The position numbers and the translations under genes were made by a program. Positions 49,832 to 61,931 of a stretch of 64,000 nucleotides of DNA are shown piece after piece. Source of the DNA: Panaeolus papilionaceus (Eukaryota > Basidiomycota > Agaricomycetes > Agaricales); the NCBI GenBank assembly GCA_015501605.1, contig JADNRZ010000009.1, positions 1,178,001 through 1,242,000 of the forward strand, given 5' to 3'. The stretch's first letter is position 1; each line of letters starts with the position of its first letter. The notes beneath the pieces were generated by a model, which made no database searches, was not told the DNA's origin, and saw nothing but the letters and a program-made list of their open reading frames with translations.

Positions 49832-51531
49832 TCAGGATGGGACTGACTCACCAAAAGCGGATGACATTTGAACGTCACCGCCTTGAGTCTCTCGCACACG
49901 GGCAGCGTGCCTTTGACTTGCGCGGAGTTGAAGTGCCTCGATTTCGGCCTCAATTTTTTTCTATCAAAATTTTGTCTATTAATAAAATGCGGGGGGGATA
50001 GAAGGAACGACGCACCGTCTTTTCTTCGATTTCTGATTGGGAAAATATCGAATATGCGGGTTTGGGCGCTGATGGGTTCTTTTCGCCTGTGGAATGACGG
50101 GGTAACAATTAAAACAGGGAGAAACAACCACGGAAATGGTAAAGCGTACCGAAAGCGGCTTGAATGAATACCTCATTCATCCAATCGTGATTTCGCTTGT
50201 ATCTTGCGCTGGCAAGTGTTCTCGAGGAGATTTGATCGACCTCGTCTAAATTTAACATATGGTTGTAAGTGTCGGTAACAGTGCTCTAGAAAGGACAGAA
50301 GCGGGTTCTAACCTCCTGAATCGTCGTCATCCATCCGGCCCTGCGGTTGTCCCGGCTGAGGCGGTCTCTGCGAGATAGAGAGCGGCGAACATCATCGGAA
50401 TTATAGGGCAATGACACGGAGCAACGAAGTGAGGCGGAGGAATGATGCAACCAATTTTACGCGTCAACAACAAAACATTTGTAAAAAGTGCTGTTTTACT
50501 CACACCGGCATTGCTAGCACTCCTCTCTCTCATGGCCCGTTCCCTTCTTCTCTCTAAGGACTCCATTTGACTATTTTGTTGCGCTAGCATTGCTTGCTGC
50601 TGGCTCATGGACATGTTGCCAATACTGATCATGCCCGGAGGCCCGCCGCCACCAGCACCACCTTGTCCAGAGGGTAACGCCTTCTGTCCCGCCCTTTCAC
50701 CGATCACGAACATAGGTGGTTCATTGACGTTTCTAAGAGGATATGCTCGGACAGGTTGGTTCATTAACTGAGGCTGGATGTCTGTACACATCAGAGTATG
50801 AAGGGTTGAGGTGGGTAATCAGTAAGACAAGCATTTGAAAGGTGTTGCACATAAAGGCACGACGGATGAATGAATGCAAATGTGGCGGAGTGTAGCCAAA
50901 CTCACGTGTTGGGGGACCTCTAGTATAGTGGACGAGGACGAGAGATGGATTACCACCCTTTACAATACGATACCGTCGTCTGACACGCGACGCTGAGTTG
51001 TCTGTAGAACCGGGAATGAAGCCAAATTTTATTTCACTGACTTCGAGTTCCTATACGAGAGATGTAAGACAACGCTTTATGTTGTTATGCAGAGAGAAAA
51101 CGAACGCGGATACCAAGAGGAACGTTGTATTTAACCTCGGAATCTTGGTAACGGATGCCGTCGTTTGGAAAAGCAGACTGATTGTTCAAAAATAGGAGCA
51201 ATACTGTGCCATCTGAAATCAAAACCCAAGAGATAAGTGGATCACAAATAGGAGTCAAAATGGCAAAAAGCATGTTTAAAAGACGCGTTTTAAAAGCAAG
51301 TCGATCAATATCACGAGTTAAAAAGGAAGAGAAAGCAAGATGAATTTGAGAAAACTGACCTGCAGGTTTGTCTATGTAGCTCCATGTAAATGGAACGTTT
51401 TGGGCGTAACCTGTTGCCCTAAGCAGAACATTTGCTGCATAGTCATATGCCATCTCCCTTTGAGGCTGAATTGGCTCTGGATAGCGAAGACATAGCCCCT
51501 CTTGTTGTGCTTGTAGAAATGCTGCAGACAT
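49832..51531 (-). CDS. SSR4: SWI/SNF and RSC complex subunit Ssr4-like
   Basis: N-terminal Ssr4-type domain: LCLRYPEPIQPQREMAYDYA, LLRATGYAQNVPFTWSYIDKP, DGTVLLLFLNNQSAFPNDGIRY and LEVSEIKFGFIPGSTDNSASR. In S. pombe, Ssr4 is a shared subunit of the SWI/SNF and RSC chromatin remodellers in the nucleus. The second half is Pro/Gly/Gln rich (GQGGAGGGGPPGM; QQQAMLAQQNSQMESLERRRERAM) and ends in a helical piece (KKIEAEIEALQLRASQRHAARV). Introns were placed by frame: SYIDKPA/DGTVLL, SNAG/RPPQPGQPQG, and the last at about 49,965-50,005. I start at the Met of MSAAFLQAQQEG (51531). The frame is open further upstream, but only from a TTG, so an extra 5' exon cannot be excluded. Confidence 0.72.
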
Positions 51532-51836
51532 TGAATCTGATTTGACTATTGCAAGTTCTGTAAGCGCCTGTCCTTCTTTCAAATTGTTTGTCAAATCCTT
51601 TTAAACCAAACAAACCTGATGACTTTAAACACTGACAACAAGTTTGCTGCATTCCAATTCTATCATATCCACACTGTGCATAAACAGGTCATGACACTTG
51701 TAATCCATTCTTTATTTAAAGCTTTGATCTTCTCATTCTCTTTTGTACCTTGATACCAAGGCACCTTAATATCTGTATGTCAATTTATCTCGGATTAAAA
51801 TGCTTATTCAATGTTACCATCTTCAGCCATTTCAAC
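51532..51836. other. Intergenic: divergent 5' region of SSR4 and F-box gene
   Basis: 305 bp between the chosen start codons. Open frames here (for example ATG at 51708, minus) could be an upstream SSR4 exon, but no splice of normal intron length was convincing. Confidence 0.35.
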
Positions 51837-52963
51837 ATGGAAGTACATCATGGTCATGGTGTTCATCAACAGAAAGTCTCCCTCCCTGTGGATCTTTTGG
51901 AGATTATCATCAACATGCTTGATTCCTCGACTATATCTGCATGCTGTCGAGTCAATAAACTTTTTCATGCGGTTTCTTTCGATGCTCTTTATAGACATAT
52001 CCAACCTCGAAGGTCCAACATACTTCAGATATGCGTCAAACTCTCCAACAATCCCGAATTGGCAAACCGTGTTAGGTCCTTCATTATCCCGCTGATGGAC
52101 GGCATCACCGTTTTTCTAGGTGTTATTGAAGAAGTTCTGCTTCATCTGAATCGTCTTCACACACTGGTTCTTCATTTTGAACAGGACTGCGCTTGGATTC
52201 TACCATCCAGAAATAGCTGTCCCTTCCGACTGACTGCATTTTCTACTTCATTTCTATACAATCACGACCTTGCTAGTTTTTTGGAAACTCAAGTAGATTT
52301 GCAGCACCTTCATCTGACCTCGGGCGTTGCTTACAGCGCTCTTGGTCCATCTTGCGATAGTCGGCTCCTTCCCAAATTGGCATCACTACAGGCACCTTTA
52401 CCATTCATCGAAGCTTGGACTACTCGTCGCCCCCTACGCTCCATATCTATCCTATCCCGATCTATTTCTAGCATGGGATTAACAGAATCTTCAGCACAAT
52501 CGGTACTCTCGACCCTTACGACGTCATCATCGCCTTCTGGAGTGCAGCGGTTGCAGTTGCCATTGACCTTCTTAAATTATGTCGACTTTAAAGAATTTCG
52601 AAATTTACTACCTACTGTCACAAGCATGGCTCTGGATGCATACACGGTTATAGCAGACGACCCAGATGTACGACTTCCTCAATTGCCTCAAGACAAAGCT
52701 AACAGTATCTTCACCAGGAGATATCGAGTCTAACGGACGCCATAGAGTCCTTTGTCTGCCATAACCCACAACTCAAGCGACTCTCTATCCAATTCTTTCA
52801 CTTCGCCCCCTACCGTGTTCAGAATCTCGATTTTTCAGAGATGATAACCAGCATCTTCGCCGCTTCCGACCCCTTGGCATTTGTTGTGCTTACTTTCAAC
52901 AATCATCGACTGAAGTACGTTTGCAAACGAACAGACAACCACGACTGGCTTATCATTAATTGA
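51837..52963 (+). CDS. F-box-like protein (Agaricomycete expanded family)
   Basis: Two exons, 51837-52667 and 52718-52963, with a 50 bp GT-AG intron in phase 0, give 358 residues. The F-box core is VSLPVDLLEIIINMLDSSTISACCRVNK, followed by FDALYRHIQPRR. The remainder is Leu-rich with weak strand-loop periodicity (LNRLHTLVLHFEQD; VDLQHLHLTSGV; LRSISILSRSISSM). A putative SCF substrate adaptor with unknown target. Without splicing the frame ends at 52733 just after the intron; the spliced form continues EISSLTDAIESFVCHNPQLKRLSIQFF, consistent with the repeat pattern. Confidence 0.72.
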
Positions 52964-53000
52964 GATGTATCCATCGTCCAAGTGTGAAGAGAGGTGACCT

Positions 53001-53542
53001 CTAGGGCGAGTTCGATGTAGGTGTATAAATGGTGATTGCTACTCCCAGTTCATTCAGGACTGCTTCTGTGTCCTCCCATGGCACCGCGAATTTCCCGGCG
53101 TTGAATCGACTGAATAGACCGAGATACGGTTGATAAACTCCACAAATGCACATCTAGATCATACGTACCATCCATGTAGCGATTTGTTATCTTTATTCTG
53201 TGATTGTAGATCTCCTAAAGCGCCTTTGGTGGCTGCAAGGATTTGAGCAGGCTTGTCTTTACTTCGCCCATAGGCCTTCGAAGTGAAGAGACAGGCAATG
53301 TAGTGTCTTTCCCCGCGTAATAGAAGGCAGGTACCAAGGAGAGACGATCCGTGATCTTTGCAATGTGCTTTGTATTGCTCAAACTGAGCTGGATATTTCT
53401 TGCGAAACTCGAGGGCAATTCCACCCCCCCATGAGCCCACAGTGTTGCATGCCTGTACAAGGATGGTGTTTTCAGGTGCGTTGAAGAGGTCACCTTCGAC
53501 GTATGTAATTCGACTGGTATTTCCTTCGACTAAAGGTGGCAT
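53001..53542 (-). CDS. POA1: Macrodomain ADP-ribose 1''-phosphate phosphatase (Poa1-like)
   Basis: Small macrodomain protein of about 155 residues. Motifs: ITYVEGDLFNAPENTILVQACNTVGSWGGGIALEFRKKYP (the ADP-ribose pocket with ACNT and WGGGIA), HYIACLFTSKAYGR (active-site loop region) and, after one intron, RFNAGKFAVPWEDTEAVL (the I/F-N-x-G-x-F-VPW signature). Yeast Poa1 removes the 1''-phosphate from ADP-ribose 1''-phosphate, a by-product of the TPT1 step in tRNA splicing. The intron about 53,104-53,164 joins SLHG in phase 2 to CRFNAGKF. Without it the frame would stop soon after WYV. The start MPPLVEGN is the first Met that leaves a standard-length domain. Confidence 0.86.
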
Positions 53543-56360
53543 GGGAGAAAAAAGTAGAGCTAGATACTCGTGACCCAAATGAGTGACCAACCTCGAGGCC
53601 CAGGCGTGGTTTTAATCGCAACTCATTGGTAACGCACTTACGACCGGCCCTAAAGAGGTGTCCACAAAATCCGCTGCTTGTACTCTTTATTATCTCTGGA
53701 TTGCACCACAACCTAGGCTGCCTAACATCTGGCGGCGTTGTTGTTGTTTGCGTCCCCTCAGGATTAACGGATACCGTGCTTCCTGGGCCAACAGCTTTGC
53801 AATTCCGATATACCGTTGTGTATCGATTTGTGCAGAGGTATGCATATTCTCTGGATACTCTACGCTGATCATTGATGGAATTGTTGTCCAGCTACATTAT
53901 CGTTTGGTTCCAAGGATTCCTTGAGACCAGATGATTGATCCCTCTCCTACGTATCCAAAATATCCAAAAGGATGGCGGTGGACACAGGGCAGCGGATTGC
54001 CGCTTTGGCTCATTGAGCCCCCCAAATCAAATAAACCAGGCCAACCACGTTCATTGTTGGGTGTGCGGGGCATTACGTATCTGTCATGTACACCCTTTGC
54101 AGCGAAAAGTAACCAGTCAATAACATTTTTCTTCGCCGCATATCCCAGCTTGTCCTCTGAGTTCTAAGTTAATGTGCATTAATGGGGTGCATTCCATCAT
54201 TAGGCGCCCAATCAATCGACTATCAATCTCTACCAACAATGCAATTTGTATGAACACCTCCCTCCCCATGGAACAAAATAGTTTTGATTTTACCAAATGA
54301 TCCACGATGCAAAGGTCCAGGCGACACGCGCCGATCATGTATCGAACCCTAAGCTGTACAACTTGGATTCAAGAAGACATTCACCAGTCACCCTGGGCAG
54401 CGCACTTACACAGAGTAAACTTACACTTTATCCTAAACTTCTGCTCAGAAGAAAATTCAGACACTATGAACCCTCAGATCCGCTGAATAGTATACTCATT
54501 TATTGCATGACCGACGCAGCTCTGAAAAGACAAGGTGCTTAGAAAGTACAATGCTTCGATGGTGATCAACTGGCTGGTGACTGATTTCAGAGCTTTCAAC
54601 ACTGCAGAGTTGTCTCACAGCCAGTGTACCTTCAATTTAAAAGGTCAAATAATCCAGGCAAAACTAAATTTCCATTCCGAAGGGTGTTCGAGATAACCTT
54701 TACGATGTACGACGGTCTTTGGCATGCACAACGTATACAAAGTGTATTTCGTTTAATAACAGATATCCTTGACCATAACTTGCATTAGCTCGAACACTCC
54801 CCGATATCAAGCAATATACCTCTTGCCCAACTGACCCAGATAAATACCTACCGGAAGTATTGCATGGCTGGCTGACTTAGACTCAGGTTTCAGGCTGAAC
54901 TCGAACTACGCATGCCCGCGTTCGACCGGCCCTAAATTAAATTTCGCACACTGTTTGTATATTACTGGAAGGTCTCAGGAACCTCTTCCTTTGGGGCTTG
55001 GTTAATATCCATCGTCCCCCCTCTTAGTGCTCCTGTGGGACCCGGTGCGTTGTTTTGATGTAATTTGCCTCTCATCATTGGGCTCATGGTTTTGCTTTCA
55101 TTCAGATTGGAACCGAAGGCGGGTTTCCGCCTTATCTCGTTCCTCGGTTGTAGCCTGCGGTTTAAGTAGCATCTAGTTGTAGCTGATATAGCGTTTTAGC
55201 GCTGAGGTGAGTCTACGGCATTACTTAGTCTCTGCCCAAAGCTTATTTTACGCTTCTAGGCACACGGCAGACTGTTGTTTTTATACGACATTCTTGCTAT
55301 ACTTTGGCTGGTCTTCCCGTTGGGATTACCATGCCGCTATCGGCCAGTGTCTTTGTGACCTGACCGTCTGTTTTCAAATTAAATAACCCAGGTCATATAT
55401 TGTTCACCCCCCGGTTGTATACAGCTTTCAAATTTGTTGTGCACATCCTTTGTCATGAGGAGTTGATAGATTGCCAAATACAAATCTCTTCCTTGTGCCA
55501 TACCATTTGAAGGTGATCCAGATTGATGACTGAGGTTGCTTGTATGCAATGCATATTTCATTACATTGAGTATCTTAGATCTCTACTACATGTCTTACGG
55601 TTTTGTTGACCAACTCCGACTGTGAGAGTGTCATGATGAGTCTCACCTGTCCAGCGAGAGGGGGGCTGAATTAGAATCTGCCGTGCGATTGTGTCAAGCC
55701 TTCTTTGATGTTATCCCCGCGTCCTTCTGTGTAACCCTAAACCCACTGGCATGCAGTACGTATAAAAGACAAGGCCTGGGGATGCTGACTGTTTGGGTCT
55801 GCCCCCCTCTCAATGTTACTACAGCATACCCGTAAGTTCATTCTCTCAATAACAACTTGGGAACCCTGTCCACTTTGCTATTCCCAGATGCGGTGTGCTG
55901 GTGGTAAGGCTTTGAGTTGTAACGTCTGGCGCTGAAAAGTTCTGAGGCACGCATTTTTTACTGCTTTATCAAGTAGCTCCCTACACAACCCATGCTGATA
56001 CCGTTGCCACTGTCCTCCAGAAACTCGGTAGCATCTATGAATCCACCGAGGCCGCGTTTGCTCGCTATAGAGTTCTCGCGATGACAGCCAGTTGGCTTTC
56101 ACCAACGGCAGTTTTTAAAATTAAGTAACCCAGAACATCACTGTGCATATTGTTGGGGTGCACGTCGTATCACGCAATTACTGTATGTTTCCCTTGCCGT
56201 CGAGGAATGGTTTTTGTCAAGAATAAACAATTTTTTCTCGGCATAAAATTGAGAGTGAGCAGATAATTGAAGAAACCATGATACATAAAATACATTGTTA
56301 AATGTTATAATACCTACGTGCAACACCCCAGCCGTAGAAAAGATGCTTCGTTGTCTCAGC
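53543..56360. other. 2.8 kb gene-poor interval with relic-like pieces
   Basis: No complete gene. A 14 bp direct repeat (cgaccggccctaaa) occurs at 53641-53654 and 54923-54936. A strong TATA-like tataaaagac sits at 55761-55770 (plus) without a credible downstream gene. A short plus-strand coding-like stretch at 55976-56128 (THADTVATVLQKLGSIYEST...) ends at attaagtaacccag, and a similar attaaataacccag occurs at 55378-55391. No terminal inverted repeats or transposase-like frames were found. Confidence 0.45.
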
Positions 56361-57512
56361 TTAGCATCGGAAGACAGCAGGGCCTAGTGCAGGACGGTTA
56401 ATGTGCAATCCAATGTGTAAATGATCAAACCTACCAGGGGGCGTGTAGCTGCTGACACCAAAGATCGAGGTGACGATACCTAGGTCGTTTGCTATTATAG
56501 ACTGGTCAGCATGCGAAATACACAGATAAAGTAGCAATCTTACATCGGTAGGCACCAGGGAAGCTGACCGTATTAGGTACCAAAGGAGAAGATGACCCGG
56601 CAACGTCAAGTTGAGCGCAACCCATCTGTGTAAGACATAAGACGAGACTTCTAAGCCGTGCCCAACTTAAACTCACATAAAACTGGGCACCTGGATAGCT
56701 CGTGGCTTGTTGGAGACCTGTGAACGCGACATCGTTAATGATGCGCCATAATCAGGGCGCTGGAGGCATACCAATAGACTCCATGCGAAGAAGGTATTTC
56801 CCGGAGGCAATGCACGTAGGAAGGTTGAAAGTAGCATTTCCCTTGTTGACGAAGAGCTTGTCGGAACCCCATTGGTGGGTAGTGGTATCGTACCCGTCCT
56901 GCCAGACCTTGAACCATTTGAGACCTATTAGCGAAAGGGAGACATTTAGCGGAACGACTGTGGTCTGGATAATTGTACTCGCCAGTCACAGTAGTCTGGG
57001 TGGCGGATGGCACAGCGGCCCTTAATACACAGCGTCAGATATCTCCATAGGCAGAGTCTATCGCCCGACATACATGTAGGCGATGACAGGACCCTTGTTT
57101 GTTGGGTCGAGGGGCTCAAATGCGTCGGCCCCAACAGCACCAGCCGATGTTCTGTGGAACATTGCGGTAATTTGGTCGCCTGCTTTGACCTTGACGACGG
57201 TCTGAGAAACAGGCTGGATGTAACCCGTATTGCAGATAATGTTTGGCGAGGTGATATCGGTTATGGCCTTGGAGCAAATGGCTTAGAAACACTGATTACG
57301 AGGATAAAGAAATAAAGCATACAGCATTGCTGCTTGGGACGCGAAGACCGACAGTGTAGCCTTGGTCAACACCGTTAACGGCGAATTGCTGTAGTAGAAG
57401 TCGTCAGTGGAAGACTTCGCTCATAGGCAATCGAGTTACCAACCGTGAATACAGTCTTGGCTGTAGCAGTGCCTGCAAGAAAAGCAGCTGATAGAAGAGA
57501 GGTAGACTTCAT
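56361..57512 (-). CDS. AA9-family protein lacking both copper-brace histidines
   Basis: Family AA9 (LPMO) scaffold: signal peptide [18 protein letters not shown], then [100 protein letters not shown] and [10 protein letters not shown]9 enzymes need His1 and a second His in the DPSHKGP motif to hold copper. Here the mature N-terminus is Lys (codon 57456-57458) and the second His is Asn (codon 57097-57099); the axial-site Tyr of AQFY is kept. There is no CBM1; it ends YTPPGPAVFRC*. The frame is intact through several introns, so this is not a simple pseudogene. Copper oxidation of polysaccharide is not expected. A binding or accessory wall role is inferred, as suggested for the Arg1 AA9 protein of Lentinus similis. 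Confidence 0.88.
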
Positions 57513-58549
57513 ATTTTACGTTGAGGGATTTCTGGTTTAGAAACTGTGAAATTTACATGGCATTTAAATGATTTTACCAGACCCGAGAAGTTTATCCACC
57601 CACTAGAAGCCTGCCAGCGATTCCCTCAAGTAAATTCCGATTGTACGCTGAGCCAGCTGTTTCGTACAGTTGATACGACAGCATTTGATGGTTAAAAATA
57701 CAGTGTAGTCGTTGTCTTCGTACGAGGGTCGTTAGATGCACAACATCTGAGGGAGATTTGTTTGGTCCGAGGCGTTGAACACGTCAATTCACGAGGCAGA
57801 CATGCGAAGATTTGTTGGAGAAGAGATGATGATAAAGCTAGATGCAATACTAGGGAAAAAAAACCCATGTAATGGCCATGTAGCAGCGAGATTCTAGCGA
57901 AGATATGCTGAAGACCTGGATTGATAACATAATGGAAGGCAAGGCGGCTAATTTTAGTCGGTGAGGTACCGCTGTCTCCGCGTCATGGGGTGGAAGAGAG
58001 TAGCCACAACGTGTACATGGCGTCAAAAAGTAAAATGTGCCGCATATGCTTCATTCCGAACCTCGAGACATACATGGTCTTGTCGCGTCATCACGGTAAA
58101 CATAACTCACTCGTAGAGGCTAGATCACATTGAGAAGAGTCAGACGCAGGTCCTTTGAACGAACATATGACGATCTCAATGCGATGTGTGCTCGTAGATG
58201 TGTCTGCAATGGATTTATGGGTATGCAGATCCTTTTGCACTGTTTGCTGTCGTTTCATACAAAATGTATGATGTGGCAATAAGAAGGAGGGACAAACATC
58301 CTCGATGATCAACACTGCTAATGACAACAGATTGCTTTCTCACGCTCTATCATATAGCTTCGATTGCCTGATACAAGGACTTAGACAAGCTAGACGAGTT
58401 GAAGAAAGAATCAATATTTTTAAGGCAAAGTGGTGACATTTCGAATTATTAGACCCGCGCCGCCGCTAAACTCGACAGTTTTTTGCTATAAATTATCATC
58501 AACTTGAATAGTCACCGACTGGGTCGCTACCTGTGTATTGTGGCCTTCA
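57513..58549. other. Intergenic between AA9 copies 1 and 2
   Basis: 1,037 bp with no gene seen; the minus frame 58091-58327 has no family features. The left end is the promoter of the brace-less AA9 (no clean TATA box; atttaaat-like sequence near 57,563). The right end is the trailer of the next AA9. Confidence 0.4.
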
Positions 58550-59951
58550 TTATAGACATTGGCTGTACTGTAAGGCGGTTGTAAAATTAGGTCGGAATTA
58601 GCATCGGACAGGCTGGTTAGAAAATATGCAAGTCTTACGTAGTCATTGGATTTGACACATGTGTAGGGCGAAGCGCAAGAAGTGGGTCCGGTGTACCTAA
58701 ATGTCAATCAAACTATCAGCATCATAATAATTCTTAAAATATTTGCTGACATACCCAGTGCCTCCACATTGTCCGTAGTGGGCTACTGATCCACCGCCAC
58801 CACCTCCAGACGACGGAGATGACGTTGCGGGAGGTGGAGTGGTCGAAGAGGCTGGCGGGTTTGAATGAGTTGTTGAAGGGTTGCTCGGCTGTTGCCCGTT
58901 GCAGGTGAAGACAGAAGGGCCGGGAATTGTGTAGCTCTTCGATCCACTGTAGATATTGACAGTAATACCCGGGTCAGATCCTACAGGAAGTGGTCAGGAC
59001 TTGAGCGCAAATTCATCTTCATTGTCGCCTACCTTTATAGGCGCCAGGGAAGCTGACAGTAGCCGGCGACGTGCTTCCACCACCCGTGATTTGGAGCTGT
59101 GCGCACTCCATCTAATGCAGGTCAGCCCTAGTTCTTGTAGTCGTTAAAATTAGAGCTTACATAGAGCTGAGCACCGGGGTAGCTTCCAGCGGCATGTAGC
59201 GCTAAATGTGACAATCAGTAGGATTGACATGGCTATGCGAAAATAAAACGTACCGATGAGCTCCACGCGAAGGAGGTATTGTCCAGCTGGGATGCAGCTC
59301 GGAATGGTAAAGCTAACTTTGCCTTTATTAGCAATCAGCTTATCGACAGCCCATGAGCCACTTGAGTCGAGACCATCGTGGTAGATCTTGAACCACTTCA
59401 AGCCTGTGACGGAGCTCTGCGTCGCCGAGGGTACTTGAGCGCTTAAAAATGTGTGTGTATCAGCGTGGGTGGTCTTGGCAACTCTTATTGCCTAGACTTA
59501 CAGGTATGCCAAGACAGGGCCTTTGTGTGAGGGGTCAATGGGATCGGCGGCATCATTGGTGCCAGCACTGGTCAAGGTGTGGTGGAATTCTGCGGTGACT
59601 TGAGCACCAGCAGGGACTTTTATCACAGCCGTTGAGACGGGTTGATGATAGGGGTTTATCCCCCCATTACAAATTACATCGTTGGACGTCACATCCGTGA
59701 TGGGCTGTTGAAGTTGGTCCTGTTAATAGCGGATTAAGACATAGTTGGAGAACACTCACCCCGTCGTAATCAGGAGCTCGAATTCCTGTCAACTGCCCCT
59801 GCGCAACACCATTGACATATAATTGCTAACGCATACCCAGATCAAAGTAAGCATGGTAGCACAACAAACGATCACTCACCTGAAAGATCGTGTGCGCTGA
59901 GGCACAGGTAGCCAACAGGACCGCGGTCACAAAAGGTGTCGCAAACTTCAT
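58550..59951 (-). CDS. AA9 lytic polysaccharide monooxygenase with C-terminal CBM1
   Basis: Copper enzyme that oxidatively cleaves cellulose or related glucans outside the cell. The signal peptide [19 protein letters not shown] ends before HTIFQ, so His1 is present. Further brace and family motifs: [30 protein letters not shown] (second His), [36 protein letters not shown] (axial Tyr) and TVSFPGAY. After FTC, a Pro/Ser/Thr/Gly-rich linker leads to a CBM1: [28 protein letters not shown] and YSQCL*, the last five residues on a separate small exon (intron about 58,565-58,637). TATA box tataaa on the minus strand at 59992-59997. Confidence 0.94.
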
Positions 59952-60475
59952 GATTAAAGCAATGGGCAGAATGAGATGTCTTCGTCGTTGTTTTATATGA
60001 CACAAGCTCGCGCTCGAAATCGCCGATCACTCACCAACCGTCGTAAGAAACTCGGCCATTTGAGATATGATATCGAAATGATAAAAATAGCAAAACGCAC
60101 GCTAGGTGCCACTTGCTTCTAAAGCACAGTACTTGTGGACTGACATCACGTATGGGCCTACTGTGCGCTTAAACCTCGGTGGTCATAAGGCGGCTGGGTA
60201 CCACCATATCTGGGTGGATAGTCAATCCGAGGTTAATTCTGTGGGGCGAAATAGAGAAAGAGCATCATGGGGGAAATAGACATTAGTATACAGGGGTCAC
60301 GGCGTGCTATAGGCTCGCATGGCAAATTTTCGGATTCCGGATGTCAGACGGTGGGGTGTATTTGTAAGAGTGACGGATAATGGCGGTCCGTGTTCAAGTC
60401 AGTCAAGTCAGGGGTTGAACAAAGAGCAATACAATTGATTGTAAAAAGGAAGCACTTTACACGGATCATAAATTA
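59952..60475. other. Intergenic between AA9 copies 2 and 3
   Basis: 524 bp: promoter of copy 2 and trailer of copy 3. Two GTGGGG hexamers (60241-60246 and 60351-60356) fit the loose SYGGRG consensus for carbon catabolite repressor CreA. The consensus is degenerate, so this is only suggestive. Confidence 0.4.
59992..59997 (-). promoter_or_regulatory. TATA box of AA9 copy 2
   Basis: Minus-strand TATAAA (catataaaac) 41-46 bp before the ATG at 59951, the usual spacing for strongly expressed secreted enzyme genes in these fungi. Confidence 0.6.
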
Positions 60476-61931
60476 CTAAAGACATTGGCTATACTAGAGG
60501 GGGGGTCAACACCTCAATCACATCGGTGTCATTGCATATAAAGCCACGTACATAGTCATTTGATTTGACACATTTGTATGGAGATACGCATGTCGTAGCA
60601 CCGGTGTACCTGAAAGAAATAGGAAGTTTGAGGATACATGATCATCCGATAAATCGTCGTCATCAGTTCTCACCCTATGCCACCACACTGGCCGTACTGT
60701 GGCACAGTGCCTCCTGTGGGAGGTGAGCTTGTCGTTGGGTTAGGTTTTGATGACGTGGTTGTTGGCTGAGGCTGCTGTGTTGTGGGTGCAGGATTGTTAC
60801 CACTGCAGCTGAAGACAGAGGGCCCTGCGAGAAAGTCAGTTTGCAAGACTAACGCCCTCGGATTGATAACACCGCCTACCGGGAATAGGATAGCTGGTCT
60901 GACCGCTGTATAGGTTGAATCTCACACCTGGGTCGCTTCCTGCACATTCGCGCGTTAGAATGCTCCAGTACGTCGACAGACAGGGTTATGCGAACCTGAA
61001 TAAGCACCAGGGAAGCTGACTGTGTTAGCAGGAGTAGTGCTGCCGCCACCAGTGATCTCGACTTGGGCACATTCCATCTGTTCGAGGACTATTAGTACTA
61101 GTAGTAGGTCCCATGTGTGATGCAATTTCACGCACATAGAACTGAGCACCGGGGTAGCTACTAGCGGCGTGTAACGCTACACAATGGTTCAGGGCCATAT
61201 CTGAGCACATCACCTGTATGACTGACCGATGAGTTCAACTCGAAGCAGGTATTGACCCGCAGGAAGGCAGTTGGGAATAGTAAACGAGACTTTGCCCTGG
61301 TTCTTGATCAGCCTTTGGACGGCCCATCCGCTCGAGTTAAGGCCGTCGTGGTAGATCTTGAACCACTTTAACCCAGTCACTGAACTCTGTGTAGCTGAAG
61401 GAACCTTTGCACTGATCGTTTGTGATTCATTGGTACCGGTGCAGCAATGAAAATATATAAGATGGGCTTACAGATACGCAAGGATAGGGCCGTTGTGAGA
61501 TGGGTCAATAGGGTCAGAATTGTCGCCGTTGTTCGAGGTCAAAGTGTGGTGCCATTGTGCGGTCACTTGAGCACCAGCTGGGACTTTGATAACTGTTGTT
61601 GACACCGTTTGGCGGTATGGGTTAATACCACCGTTGCAGATGATATCGTTAGAAGTAACGTCCGTGATGGGCTGGAGAAGCACGGGGTTTAAAATTAGGT
61701 CAACCTATTCTTCTCTATAATTAGACCGAAACTGAAGACATACACCATCGTATTCTGGTACCCTGATACCAACAGTACGCCCTGCCGAGACACCGTTGAC
61801 TAGGAGTTCCTACATTGCCTAAGAATCCATAAACATGATATCAGGAGGTAGGAGCAAACCTGGAAAATAGTGTGCGCAGAAACAGCGCTGGCGGCCAACA
61901 CGAGCGACACAAACTTTGCAAGGACCTGCAT
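60476..61931 (-). CDS. AA9 lytic polysaccharide monooxygenase with C-terminal CBM1
   Basis: Second canonical member of the array. The signal peptide [19 protein letters not shown] leads to HTIFQ (His1). Motifs: [41 protein letters not shown] (second His), [52 protein letters not shown] and TVSFPGAY. The linker ([19 protein letters not shown]) ends in CBM1: [28 protein letters not shown] and YSQCL*. The last exon is again only a few codons, joined at acceptor ...ccctctag; stop TAG 60476-60478. TATA box at 61978-61983 (minus). Sequence and intron layout are close to copies 2 and 4, supporting tandem duplication. Confidence 0.94.

Noticed and set aside
53931..54167. 78-codon plus-strand frame rich in Pro/Gly/Trp
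   Set aside because: Isolated, overlapped by another open frame and without recognisable motif or splice continuation.
54890..54940. tRNA-like T-loop sequence (gcgttcgaccggcc)
   Set aside because: The flanking bases do not form a T stem or cloverleaf. No tRNA gene was found in the window by eye.
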